Shown piece by piece: positions 1 to 5,114 of a stretch of 5,244 nt of DNA. Numbering within the stretch: position 1 is the first letter of the stretch; every line of letters begins with the position of its first letter. Made by a program: the position numbers and the translations under genes. Under the pieces are notes generated by a model. That model was not told the origin of the DNA, ran no database searches, and was given only the letters and a program-made list of their open reading frames with translations. The DNA lies in NCBI GenBank assembly GCA_021157445.1, contig JAGGWM010000114.1:1-5244 (forward strand), written 5' to 3'. The stretch is from Thermococcus sp. (GTDB taxonomy: Archaea > Methanobacteriota_B > Thermococci > Thermococcales > Thermococcaceae).

Positions 1-56
1 ATGAAAAACCCATTTCAGAACTTGCCAATTCTTAGAAAAGCACTCTTTCTTCCGCC

Positions 57-78
57 AGCGCTTGCGCAGGCAAGGGCT
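57..78 (-). other. Hairpin just 3' of the tRNA gene
   Basis: An inverted repeat 5 nt beyond the encoded CCA: AGC-G-CTTGC, loop GCAG, GCAAG-G-GCT, i.e. 8 pairs with one G-G mismatch. On the tRNA strand it is followed further down by short T runs (complement of 36-39 and 4-8). It may act in 3' trailer processing or termination, or be chance; archaeal termination needs T runs rather than hairpins. The rest of 1-82 shows no gene that can be supported. Confidence 0.3.
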
Positions 79-82
79 GAAA

Positions 83-160
83 TGGTGCGGTGGCCGGGAT
101 TTGAACCCGGGCCAGCGGCGTGGCAGGCCGCTGTCCTAGACCAGGCTAGACTACCACCGC
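83..160 (-). tRNA. tRNA-Gly (anticodon GCC), CCA encoded
   Basis: Read on the minus strand this folds into a complete cloverleaf. The 7-bp acceptor stem is GCGGTGG/CCACCGC, the D stem GTCT/GGAC has one T-G pair, and the anticodon stem GCGGC/GCCGC encloses loop CTGCCAC, giving anticodon GCC (reads GGC, and GGU by wobble). The variable loop is TGGC and the T arm is CCGGG-TTCAAAT-CCCGG. The discriminator is A (position 86), followed by a templated CCA (83-85), as is usual in Thermococcales. The mature body is 75 nt plus CCA, with no intron. It has its own TATA/BRE element upstream (191-206), so it need not depend on read-through from the nucleotidyltransferase gene. Confidence 0.97.
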
Positions 161-190
161 ACAAGTCCGGTAGATAATCAATCGCAGACG

Positions 191-206
191 CTTTATAAAT
201 TTTTCG
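191..206 (-). promoter_or_regulatory. BRE/TATA promoter of tRNA-Gly
   Basis: The minus strand reads CGAAAAATTTATAAAG: a purine-rich BRE (CGAAAA, 201-206) directly followed by TATA box TTTATAAA (about 192-199). The box centre lies about 35 nt upstream of the mature tRNA 5' end. Initiation about 26 nt downstream of the box would leave a leader of roughly 9 nt for RNase P to remove. This is the best match to the archaeal consensus in the window. Confidence 0.8.
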
Positions 207-217
207 CCAAAATACTT

Positions 218-925
218 TTAAATCCCACCGCTTTCCCTAACTCTTTTTCTAACATTTGGATCCCCATCGGCTATCCTTTTTAATGCTTCTTCAAAGCTCA
301 TCCAGTCAGGGACTTCCTTATTGAGATATATTCCGGTTCTCCCTATGGAGTCTCTTCTGGTTAAAATTTTTACCCTTTCTTGAACTATCTCTATGCTGAC
401 CCCAAGAATCTTTGCAACCTCGTTTTCTCTCCCGACAACTTCTTTCTCTATGTGTCCATTTTCAGTTGGAATTATGAGTATTAGCTTTTTGTTAACTCCA
501 GGTACTCGAAGGTTTGTCTTGAGCCCCCAGATGTCGACCATTCCGCCCCATTTGTAAAATTCGATCTCCCTATCTTTGGGCTCAACGAGGGGAAACGTTA
601 TCGTAGTCTCATCGTCGATTTCAATGTGCCCCTTTATTAAATGCCAAGGGGTTGCCATAACAATTCTCCTCTTCTCGAAGGGTATTCCCTCCAAGCTCAG
701 CTCGATTAAAAAGCTGGGCACTTTATAAGGAATTACAATGTCAATATCGCTGTCCTTTCTGACGTCTCCCCTAGCGACGCTTCCATAAACATGGGGGTCA
801 AACTGGCTCAGCCTTTCCATTATCTTTAGGGCTTTCTCACGTTTTTCCTTTAAGATCTTCCACCGCTTGGGGGGGTAGATAATCTCCCTCTCGTCCCACA
901 CTCTGACAACTTTTTCTCTTGGCAT
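218..925 (-). CDS. Predicted nucleotidyltransferase (pol beta/MNT-type fold)
   Basis: A 235-residue protein with the nucleotidyltransferase signature YGS(V)ARG at residues 47-53 and D60-I-D62, i.e. G48-S49 then ten residues to DxD. This is the metal- and nucleotide-binding site of the pol beta superfamily (NTP_transf_2 type). A third carboxylate could be E102 or D104, in HIEIDDET on a predicted strand. Residues 1-40 are a basic helical lead-in. Residues 140-235 are an extension with a helix-turn-helix-like stretch (about 168-190, VAKILGVSIEIVQ) and a basic C-terminus. It resembles archaeal predicted nucleotidyltransferases of the COG1665 kind; the substrate is unknown. Small MNT proteins often act as antitoxins to HEPN proteins, but no HEPN gene (R-x4-6-H) is adjacent and this protein is about twice MNT length. 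The ATG at 925 lies about 26 nt from a TATA-like element with no Shine-Dalgarno, so the mRNA is probably leaderless. Confidence 0.85.
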   Translation of the reverse strand: MPREKVVRVWDEREIIYPPKRWKILKEKREKALKIMERLSQFDPHVYGSVARGDVRKDSDIDIVIPYKVPSFLIELSLEGIPFEKRRIVMATPWHLIKGHIEIDDETTITFPLVEPKDREIEFYKWGGMVDIWGLKTNLRVPGVNKKLILIIPTENGHIEKEVVGRENEVAKILGVSIEIVQERVKILTRRDSIGRTGIYLNKEVPDWMSFEEALKRIADGDPNVRKRVRESGGI

Positions 926-946
926 GTTATTCTTTTGTCGTTATTC

Positions 947-963
947 TTTTTAAATCCAATCGC
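947..963 (-). promoter_or_regulatory. Promoter of the nucleotidyltransferase gene (leaderless)
   Basis: The minus strand carries TATA-like TTTAAAAA (947-954), preceded by a weak BRE region (955-963). The box centre is about 25-26 nt from the A of the ATG at 925, the normal distance from TATA box to transcription start. Transcription would therefore begin at or next to the start codon. No GGAGG-type sequence lies between. Confidence 0.6.
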
Positions 964-969
964 TGACCT

Positions 970-983
970 CTCCAGCTCTGAAG
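970..983. other. Imperfect palindrome between divergent promoters
   Basis: CTCCAGCTCTGAAG is a near-perfect inverted repeat (one mismatched pair) between the two divergent TATA boxes at 947-954 and 1011-1018. It could be an operator shared by both genes. It matches no Thermococcales regulator site that I recall (not the TATCAC-N5-GTGATA TrmBL1 box nor the SurR GTTnnnAAC box). It is short enough to be chance. Confidence 0.2.
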
Positions 984-1000
984 GGCGAGGGTTTCAAAAG

Positions 1001-1018
1001 AAAAGGTAATCTTTAATA
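1001..1018 (+). promoter_or_regulatory. Promoter of the SecB-like gene
   Basis: A purine-rich tract (AAAAGG, 1001-1006, as BRE) precedes TATA-like CTTTAATA (1011-1018). The expected start site near 1040 would give a leader of only about 12 nt, just enough to hold the Shine-Dalgarno. Confidence 0.5.
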
Positions 1019-1039
1019 GGGCAATGTTTATCTTTAGAA

Positions 1040-1046
1040 GGAGGTG
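1040..1046 (+). promoter_or_regulatory. Strong ribosome binding site of the SecB-like gene
   Basis: GGAGGTG is a 7-nt match to the archaeal anti-Shine-Dalgarno (3' end of 16S rRNA). A 5-nt spacer separates it from ATG 1052, which fixes the start. Confidence 0.85.
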
Positions 1047-1051
1047 GAAAG

Positions 1052-1471
1052 ATGCCTGTTGTAGGTGTTAACGTAACAAAAATTGAGGTTGAAAAGCAGG
1101 GAGGAGTACTCGGTAAGGTTGAAGTGAACCTCTCTCCAAAGATTGAGGAAGTTAGACTCGGGGAAATAAAGACCCCTTCTGGAAAGGTTAATGGGATTGA
1201 GGTGTTCTTCACTTATCAGATAGGATACAACCCTGAAATTGCGAGGGCAGTAATAAAGGGAGCGGTGTTTTATCTGCCGCCCAAAAGAGAGCAGATAGAT
1301 GAAATCCTAGATGGATGGGAAAAAGAGAAGAAGATACCTCCGGAAATGTTTGCGGAGATAGTGAACTTTGTAACAAGTGAAATAACTCCTCTGATAATGG
1401 TAATTTCCAAAGAAATGAGAATTCCGTATCCAATCCCACTTCCAAGGGTTACCATAAGACAGCAATCCTGA
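1052..1471 (+). CDS. SecB-like protein (putative archaeal export-chaperone fold)
   Basis: A soluble 139-residue protein with no signal peptide or membrane segment. Residues 3-75 are beta-rich with alternating hydrophobics (KVEVNL, IEVFFTYQIGYN, AVIKGAVFYLP), an antiparallel sheet. An amphipathic linker follows (77-95, REQIDEILDGWEKEK), then PPEMFAEIVNFVTSEIT (96-112), a long helix to about 122, and a closing strand PLPRVTI (129-135). That order matches the C-terminal part of bacterial SecB: a strand ending in a hydrophobic patch, a helix, a Pro-containing turn, a long helix, and a terminal Pro-Pro-V-type strand. Length (about 140-155) also fits. SecB binds unfolded proteins as a tetramer and hands them to SecA. 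Archaea lack SecA, so a homologue here would be a holdase with another partner; SecB-like proteins elsewhere serve toxin-antitoxin systems. A SecB-like protein, MJ0357, has been noted in Methanocaldococcus as I recall. Identification is from pattern, not from an alignment. Neighbours are a divergent nucleotidyltransferase and a downstream HTH gene. Confidence 0.6.
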   Translation: MPVVGVNVTKIEVEKQGGVLGKVEVNLSPKIEEVRLGEIKTPSGKVNGIEVFFTYQIGYNPEIARAVIKGAVFYLPPKREQIDEILDGWEKEKKIPPEMFAEIVNFVTSEITPLIMVISKEMRIPYPIPLPRVTIRQQS

Positions 1472-1480
1472 AATTGCCTC

Positions 1481-1498
1481 TATCAAAACTCTTATAAA
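1481..1498 (+). promoter_or_regulatory. Promoter of the small HTH gene
   Basis: TATA box CTTATAAA (1491-1498) is preceded by an A-rich BRE-like stretch (CAAAACT, 1484-1490). It predicts a start site near 1520, about 10 nt before ATG 1530. This argues that 1530 is the intended start and that the gene is transcribed separately from the SecB-like gene. Confidence 0.65.
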
Positions 1499-1503
1499 CT
1501 CTC

Positions 1504-1519
1504 TTTTCCCTTCCTTTTT
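1504..1519 (+). terminator. Pyrimidine/oligo-T tract after the SecB-like gene
   Basis: TTTT (1504-1507) and TTTTT (1515-1519) lie in a pyrimidine tract 33-48 nt past the SecB-like stop. Archaeal RNA polymerase terminates at such runs. The same tract covers the initiator region of the next promoter, so its role is uncertain. Confidence 0.35.
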
Positions 1520-1529
1520 GGTGGTTGTG

Positions 1530-1755
1530 ATGAGGAGGGATTTACTTTGCTTTACCAAAATCAGCGCTTCAGGTATTTAACGCCTTGGGAGACAGACCAG
1601 TAACTTCTAAGGAGCTTGCAAGAAGAACAAACCTTTCTGAAAGGACTGTCCGCTATGCCCTAAAGGTTCTTAAGGAAAAAGAGCTTGTTGAGGAGATATT
1701 TTTCTTGAGGGATGCCAGAAGGAGAGGTTATAGAAGGAAAGTTATTCTGGGCTGA
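1530..1755 (+). CDS. Small winged-helix DNA-binding regulator, frame broken after codon 3
   Basis: An uninterrupted frame (1534-1755) encodes a compact winged helix-turn-helix with no ATG, GTG or TTG at its beginning; the first in-frame one is TTG at 1585, inside helix 1. ATG 1530, with GGTGG (1520-1524) 5 nt upstream and a TATA box at the right distance, is in another frame that ends after 16 codons. Removing one G from the AGGAGGG run at 1533-1539 joins them into a 74-residue protein beginning MRRIYFALPKSA. Helix 1 is about 11-19, helix 2 about 26-33 (SKELARRT), the recognition helix about 36-50 (SERTVRYALKVLKEK), and the basic wing about 51-72 with DARRRGYRRK. This resembles small archaeal regulators of the MarR/ArsR/Lrs14 type, probably a dimer. 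The case may be a true one-base insertion, a sequencing error, or initiation at ATT 1540. The 3' end overlaps the opposite-strand gene by 14 nt. Confidence 0.65.
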
Positions 1756-2926
1756 ATCCTTCTACCTTTTGTAATCCTTTTTTAAGCTCTGGGTACCTTG
1801 TCTCAAAGATGAGCTCTGCTAAGTCTATTGCCTGTGCGTAGGCTTCTCTTTTTGCATAGAAGTCCATCTGTTCAACAAATTCTAAGTAGTTTCTGCTTCT
1901 TTCCTTAGCGGCCAGATAAAGAAGAAGGGCTTTTCTTATTCTGTATCTGTGCTCCAATGTTACCTCTACTTCGGCGATAAGTTCTTTGTAAGCTTTTAAA
2001 CCTTCTAAAAGCTTGTCAAGGGCAAAGAGGGATTGAGCCAGCATTAGCAAGGTATCTCCGAGTTCCTCCATAAACCCTTCCTTTCTATATTCCCCTGCGA
2101 GCTGGTAAAGCATTTTTGTGGTGTTTAATCCGATGAGTTTTGTTCTCTGGGAGTTTCCTGCTAATAGGTAGGAATACTCAGCGCTAAGAAAGGTTTTTGT
2201 AGTATAATGGAGATTTCCATTGGCGTACCATTCCCTGCCCGCTCTCTCGTAGTTTCTTCCTGCATTCTCCATGAGCTCCATAAAGTGGTCATCATAACCA
2301 AAAACATCCTTAACAATAAAGGCAAGCTTGAAAAAGATATCCCCCGCCCTTTGATATTCTTTCTTGGCCACGAATATTTCTGCCCCTTTACCATAAAGGT
2401 CGAGCAGGATGCTTGCCATGTCCTCAATACCGCCTGAGTCATGGATTATCTTATAGTACCTATACGCTGCTTCATACGACTCAATTGCTTTCTGAATTTT
2501 CTTTCTTCTCATTTGAGTATCGCCCATGGATTTATACATCACGGCAAATTCCCTTGCATACTTTTCAAATTTATCATTCTCACCAAGAATTTCAAATATT
2601 CTGAGGATGTTGGAGCAGAATTCATCGAGCAGTTCTAAATTGGGCTCTTCAAGCTCGATCTCCCCCTCAAGAACATCCAGATAATAATACGCACTCTTAA
2701 GGAGAAAAGGGCGGGCATCTTTCAGGGCCCGTGGATTGGCACTAAGAATAAGGTCTCCAATGTATCTATAAATTCGAGCTGCATCTAAAATTCTTTTCTG
2801 TTTTTCATATTCCATCGCAGATTTTATAAGAAGCCGTATGCCGCTTTTCAGCTCCCCTTTGGTCACCAAGGTCTTCCCAGCTAGTTCAAGTTCGCCCGGA
2901 CTAGACCTTATTATACCCGTTATCAA
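1742..2926 (-). CDS. TPR/SNAP-like helical repeat protein of unknown function
   Basis: Almost wholly alpha-helical, soluble, 394 residues from the preferred TTG start. It is built of degenerate helix-turn-helix repeats of 35-45 residues with TPR-like patterns: SAMEYEKQKRILDAARIYRYIGDLI, then FEKYAREFAVMYKSMGD, IQKAIESYEAAYRYYK, KKEYQRAGDIFFKLAFI, AGRNYERAGREWYANGNLHY, TKTFLSAEYSYLLAGNS, LDKLLEGLKAYKELI and AYAQAIDLAELIFETRYPE. The A-x-x-YY/AG pattern recalls alpha-SNAP as well as TPR. Such solenoids are scaffolds for binding other proteins; no catalytic motif, signal peptide or membrane span is visible. The open frame extends to another TTG at 2953, but TTG 2926 has GAGGTGAC (2931-2938) just upstream. 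GTG at 2935 is a further option but sits inside that site. It is monocistronic, ending inside the opposite-strand HTH gene. I do not recognise a named family. Confidence 0.75.
   Translation of the reverse strand: MITGIIRSSPGELELAGKTLVTKGELKSGIRLLIKSAMEYEKQKRILDAARIYRYIGDLILSANPRALKDARPFLLKSAYYYLDVLEGEIELEEPNLELLDEFCSNILRIFEILGENDKFEKYAREFAVMYKSMGDTQMRRKKIQKAIESYEAAYRYYKIIHDSGGIEDMASILLDLYGKGAEIFVAKKEYQRAGDIFFKLAFIVKDVFGYDDHFMELMENAGRNYERAGREWYANGNLHYTTKTFLSAEYSYLLAGNSQRTKLIGLNTTKMLYQLAGEYRKEGFMEELGDTLLMLAQSLFALDKLLEGLKAYKELIAEVEVTLEHRYRIRKALLLYLAAKERSRNYLEFVEQMDFYAKREAYAQAIDLAELIFETRYPELKKGLQKVEGFSPE
1767..1783 (+). terminator. Oligo-T terminator of the HTH gene
   Basis: TTTT (1767-1770) and TTTTTT (1778-1783) follow the HTH stop codon by 12-28 nt. 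They lie inside the 3' end of the convergent gene, antisense to its last codons. The T4/T6 spacing fits archaeal intrinsic termination. Confidence 0.5.
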
Positions 2927-2930
2927 AAAG

Positions 2931-2938
2931 GTCACCTC
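2931..2938 (-). promoter_or_regulatory. Ribosome binding site that selects TTG 2926
   Basis: The minus strand reads GAGGTGAC, matching seven of the nine bases of ideal GGAGGTGAT. A short T-rich spacer (CTTT) separates it from TTG 2926. The farther TTG at 2953 has no such site. Confidence 0.65.
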
Positions 2939-2971
2939 ACCTGGTTTTAGCAATTATCTATTATATCCAGA

Positions 2972-2989
2972 TGTATTTAACGCTTTCTC
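2972..2989 (-). promoter_or_regulatory. Promoter of the TPR-like gene
   Basis: The minus strand carries purine-rich GAGAAAGCG (2981-2989, BRE) and then TTAAATACA (2972-2980, TATA-like). The predicted start near 2951 leaves a leader of about 25 nt before TTG 2926. That would place the alternative TTG at 2953 at or upstream of the transcript's 5' end. Confidence 0.5.
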
Positions 2990-3010
2990 CGATGGACAAT
3001 AGAACACATT

Positions 3011-3023
3011 AAAACTCAAAAAA
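3011..3023 (-). terminator. Oligo-T terminator of the glycosyltransferase-tsaC2 unit
   Basis: The minus strand reads TTTTTTGAGTTTT, 12-24 nt past the Sua5 stop: a T6 and a T4 run, typical of archaeal termination. Positions 2927-3034 hold nothing else except the TPR-gene promoter and RBS. Confidence 0.6.
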
Positions 3024-3034
3024 TTTTCGAAGAA

Positions 3035-4060
3035 TTAGACTTTTACCACCTTATATCCAGCCGCTTTCTTGAGCCTGTTCATAACTGCCAGCCCTAATCC
3101 TCTCTCTTCAACCCCTTCGGCCAGTATTATGTCCACCCCAGACTTGTCGAGTTCTCTAAGGGCTTTAAACAGATTTTTTGCTATTTCTTCTTCGCTCTCT
3201 CCTATGTTGAAGTATGCATTCGCTTCATAGAAGTCACCAGTTGCCATTACACCAACTTTCATGCCTTGGGCTTTATATTCTTTGACAAGTTCCTTGATCT
3301 TTTCTTTGACCTTCTTACGTTCCCCTTCAATAACCACAACCTGTGCCTCTGGGGCGTAGTGTCTATACTTCATTCCAGGGGCTTTTGCGAGTTTCACCGG
3401 TTTCCCTTTTACGGCTGGATGGATTTTTATTTTCCCAATTACCTTCTCTATCTCTTCAAGGGGTAACCCGCCAGGCCTTAGAAGCACTGGGGGCTCTGTG
3501 GTTAGATCTATCACCGTTGACTCGACTCCTATCTTAGTCTCACCTCCGTCTATTATGCACTCTATTTTTCCATAAAAATCATCAGCCACATGTTCCGCTA
3601 GGGTGGGACTTGGCTTTCCGCTTATGTTTGCGGAGGGGGCGGCAATTGGTCTCTTGCTTTCCTCTATTAACGCCAGTGCAATCTCATGAGCAGGCATTCT
3701 TATTGCCACTGTGTCTAATCCCCCCGTAGTCGCGTAGGGGACTTTATCCTCTTTGGGGAGCACTATCGTTAGTGGTCCCGGCCAGAACTTCTCTGCGAGC
3801 ATTTTAGCCTTTTCCGGGACTTCTCTTGCAAGCTCGTAAACCTGACTGAAGTCAGCTATATGGACTATTAGGGGGTTATCGGGAGGTCTTCCCTTTGCTT
3901 CGAAAATCCTTTTAACGGCACTTTCATTTAGAGCATCTGCCCCGAGCCCATAAACCGTCTCCGTAGGAAACGCAACAAGCTTCCCCTCTTTAATGAATCT
4001 CGCGCCTATCCTAATATTTTTCCGATCAACGACATCTCGCATGTTTATTACTATTGTCAT
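3035..4060 (-). CDS. tsaC2 / sua5: L-threonylcarbamoyladenylate synthase, Sua5 type
   Basis: This enzyme makes threonylcarbamoyl-AMP from threonine, bicarbonate and ATP; the KEOPS complex (Kae1-Bud32-Pcc1-Cgi121) transfers the group to A37 of tRNAs reading ANN codons (t6A). Numbered from ATG 4060 (341 residues), the YrdC domain spans about 15-205: AFPTETVYGLGADA (30-43), KGRPPDNPLIVHI (56-68), FWPGPLTIVLP (92-102), VAIRMP (118-123), PIAAPSANISGKPSPT (138-153), IDGGETKIGVESTVIDL (170-186) and LLRPGG (193-198). The linker GMKYRHYAP (229-237) contacts the active site in Sua5 proteins. A Rossmann-like SUA5 domain (about 238-341) completes the long form, as against short bacterial TsaC (about 190). 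ATG 4060 is chosen because GGTGA (4066-4070) lies 5 nt upstream; the frame stays open to 4096. It overlaps the upstream glycosyltransferase by 35 nt, implying co-transcription. All motifs appear intact. Confidence 0.95.
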   Translation of the reverse strand: MTIVINMRDVVDRKNIRIGARFIKEGKLVAFPTETVYGLGADALNESAVKRIFEAKGRPPDNPLIVHIADFSQVYELAREVPEKAKMLAEKFWPGPLTIVLPKEDKVPYATTGGLDTVAIRMPAHEIALALIEESKRPIAAPSANISGKPSPTLAEHVADDFYGKIECIIDGGETKIGVESTVIDLTTEPPVLLRPGGLPLEEIEKVIGKIKIHPAVKGKPVKLAKAPGMKYRHYAPEAQVVVIEGERKKVKEKIKELVKEYKAQGMKVGVMATGDFYEANAYFNIGESEEEIAKNLFKALRELDKSGVDIILAEGVEERGLGLAVMNRLKKAAGYKVVKV

Positions 4061-5093
4061 GTCCCTCACCCAAAACTTCCCTATAAACTTCCTCAATCTT
4101 CTCAGTTATTTTTTCCCATGTATATCTTTCGCTGATTCTTCTTCCGATTCCACCCATTTTTAAAGCTTTTTTATTGTCGAGTAAAAGCTTCACCTTTTCC
4201 AAAAGCTCGTCAAAATCTTTGAAGAGGTATCCGTTTTTTCCCTCTCTTATGAGCTCCTTTATTCCCCCAACAGCTCTCCCAACCACAGGAACGCCAAGAG
4301 AGTTTGCCTCAATTACCACAAGGCCGAATCCCTCTCTTAGGGAAGGCACTATCAATATTTTGCTCTCTGCCAACACATTCTCGATATCCTCCCTATACCC
4401 CAGGAACTCAACGTTAGGAGGTGCTTTGCTTTTCAGCTCTTCCATTAGCGGACCATCACCAACTATCAGGAATTTCTCGCCAGGGAAATGCTCTGCAAGG
4501 CGCATAAACGTTTTTGGGTCTTTGTAATGGGTTAATGCCCCTATGAATGTGATGTATCTTTTCACTGCTTTCTTCGGCTTTAATCTCCTTATGCCGTTTG
4601 GGATAACCTTTATTTTCCTTGCTCCGAGGTCAAGAGCTCTATTTTTCAGGTAGTGGCTTACGGCTATTGTCATATCGCTCTTTGATATGCTCTCCCTGAC
4701 AAAATATCCTCCCAAGGGAAGATTTGACATAAAGTCAAGGTCACTTCCGTGAGCCGTTGTAATTAAGGGAATCCTCAGCTTCTTCTTTGCGAGAACTCCT
4801 GCATAGCTGGTGGTTCCAATGTAATGAGCATGGATGAGCTCAAAGTTCAGCTTTTTGTGCAACTTCACTATCTTAAAAAAGGCTAAGAGGGCAAACAAAA
4901 TCCCTCTCAAACCAAATACTGAGGGAACCTTAACCTGGTAAACTAGCTCCTTCTCAAACTCTCGTGGAGTTATCGGCCCGTAAGTTAGAACGTAAACCCC
5001 ATGCCACTTTCTAAGCTCTTTAACCAGGTTATCAGTATGAGTTGCGACTCCTCCTTTATGGGGGGGATAATGCCCAACAATCAAAATTCTCAT
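4026..5093 (-). CDS. GT4-family glycosyltransferase (GT-B fold)
   Basis: A 355-residue retaining glycosyltransferase that transfers a sugar from a nucleotide-sugar donor. The N-terminal acceptor domain (about 1-165) starts RILIVGHYPPHKGGVATHT, with the Gly-rich loop at 11-18; HAHYIGTTSYAG (88-99) and TAHGSD (113-118) follow. The donor domain starts near VIPNGI (163-168): FIGALTHYKDP (183-193), LIVGDGP (209-215), VEFLGYRED (228-236), then VPSLREGFGLVVIEANSLG with the E-x7-E pair E254/E262, and GGIKELI (276-282). There is no signal peptide or full membrane span; the amphipathic segment 61-80 could hold it to the membrane. Acceptor specificity cannot be read from sequence: S-layer N-glycan, glycolipid or compatible-solute synthesis are all possible. 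It is the first gene of a unit with tsaC2; its last residues (344-355) lie in the overlap and look unconserved. The ATG at 5093 has no Shine-Dalgarno and is probably leaderless. Confidence 0.92.
   Translation of the reverse strand: MRILIVGHYPPHKGGVATHTDNLVKELRKWHGVYVLTYGPITPREFEKELVYQVKVPSVFGLRGILFALLAFFKIVKLHKKLNFELIHAHYIGTTSYAGVLAKKKLRIPLITTAHGSDLDFMSNLPLGGYFVRESISKSDMTIAVSHYLKNRALDLGARKIKVIPNGIRRLKPKKAVKRYITFIGALTHYKDPKTFMRLAEHFPGEKFLIVGDGPLMEELKSKAPPNVEFLGYREDIENVLAESKILIVPSLREGFGLVVIEANSLGVPVVGRAVGGIKELIREGKNGYLFKDFDELLEKVKLLLDNKKALKMGGIGRRISERYTWEKITEKIEEVYREVLGEGHDNSNKHARCR
4066..4071 (-). promoter_or_regulatory. Ribosome binding site of tsaC2
   Basis: The minus strand reads GGGTGA, then a 5-nt spacer and ATG 4060. 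It lies inside the glycosyltransferase coding region. The upstream ATG (4096) and the downstream ATG (4042) have no comparable site. Confidence 0.7.
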
Positions 5094-5114
5094 GAATAAA
5101 AAATGCAGAGGAGA

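Noticed and set aside
3..35. Plus-strand frame ending at TAG 33-35 as the tail of a gene entering from the left
   Set aside because: Only ten codons are visible, with no recognisable motif, so it cannot be told from chance.
1..174. Plus-strand open frame of 57 codons starting at the first base and reading through WPGFEPG
   Set aside because: From position 84 on it is the antisense of the tRNA gene; GFEPG is the well-known spurious translation of an antisense T arm.
991..1006. GTTTCAAAAG resembling the start of a Thermococcales CRISPR repeat
   Set aside because: Only a few bases match and there is no second copy at spacer distance.
1527..1533. GTGATGA matching a C box of a C/D guide RNA
   Set aside because: No CTGA D box or second C'/D' pair lies within the 50-70 nt expected; the motif overlaps a start codon region.
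994..1558. Minus-strand open frames antisense to the SecB-like gene
   Set aside because: They are Ser/Pro/Leu-rich, lack ribosome sites and family features, and are complements of a gene with a strong RBS and promoter.
2161..2638. Open frames on both strands inside the TPR-like gene
   Set aside because: Their composition is unlike the neighbouring proteins and the helical repeat frame explains the whole stretch.
3266..4527. Plus-strand open frames opposite tsaC2 and the glycosyltransferase
   Set aside because: They are Phe/Leu/Ser-rich shadows of two strongly motif-supported genes.
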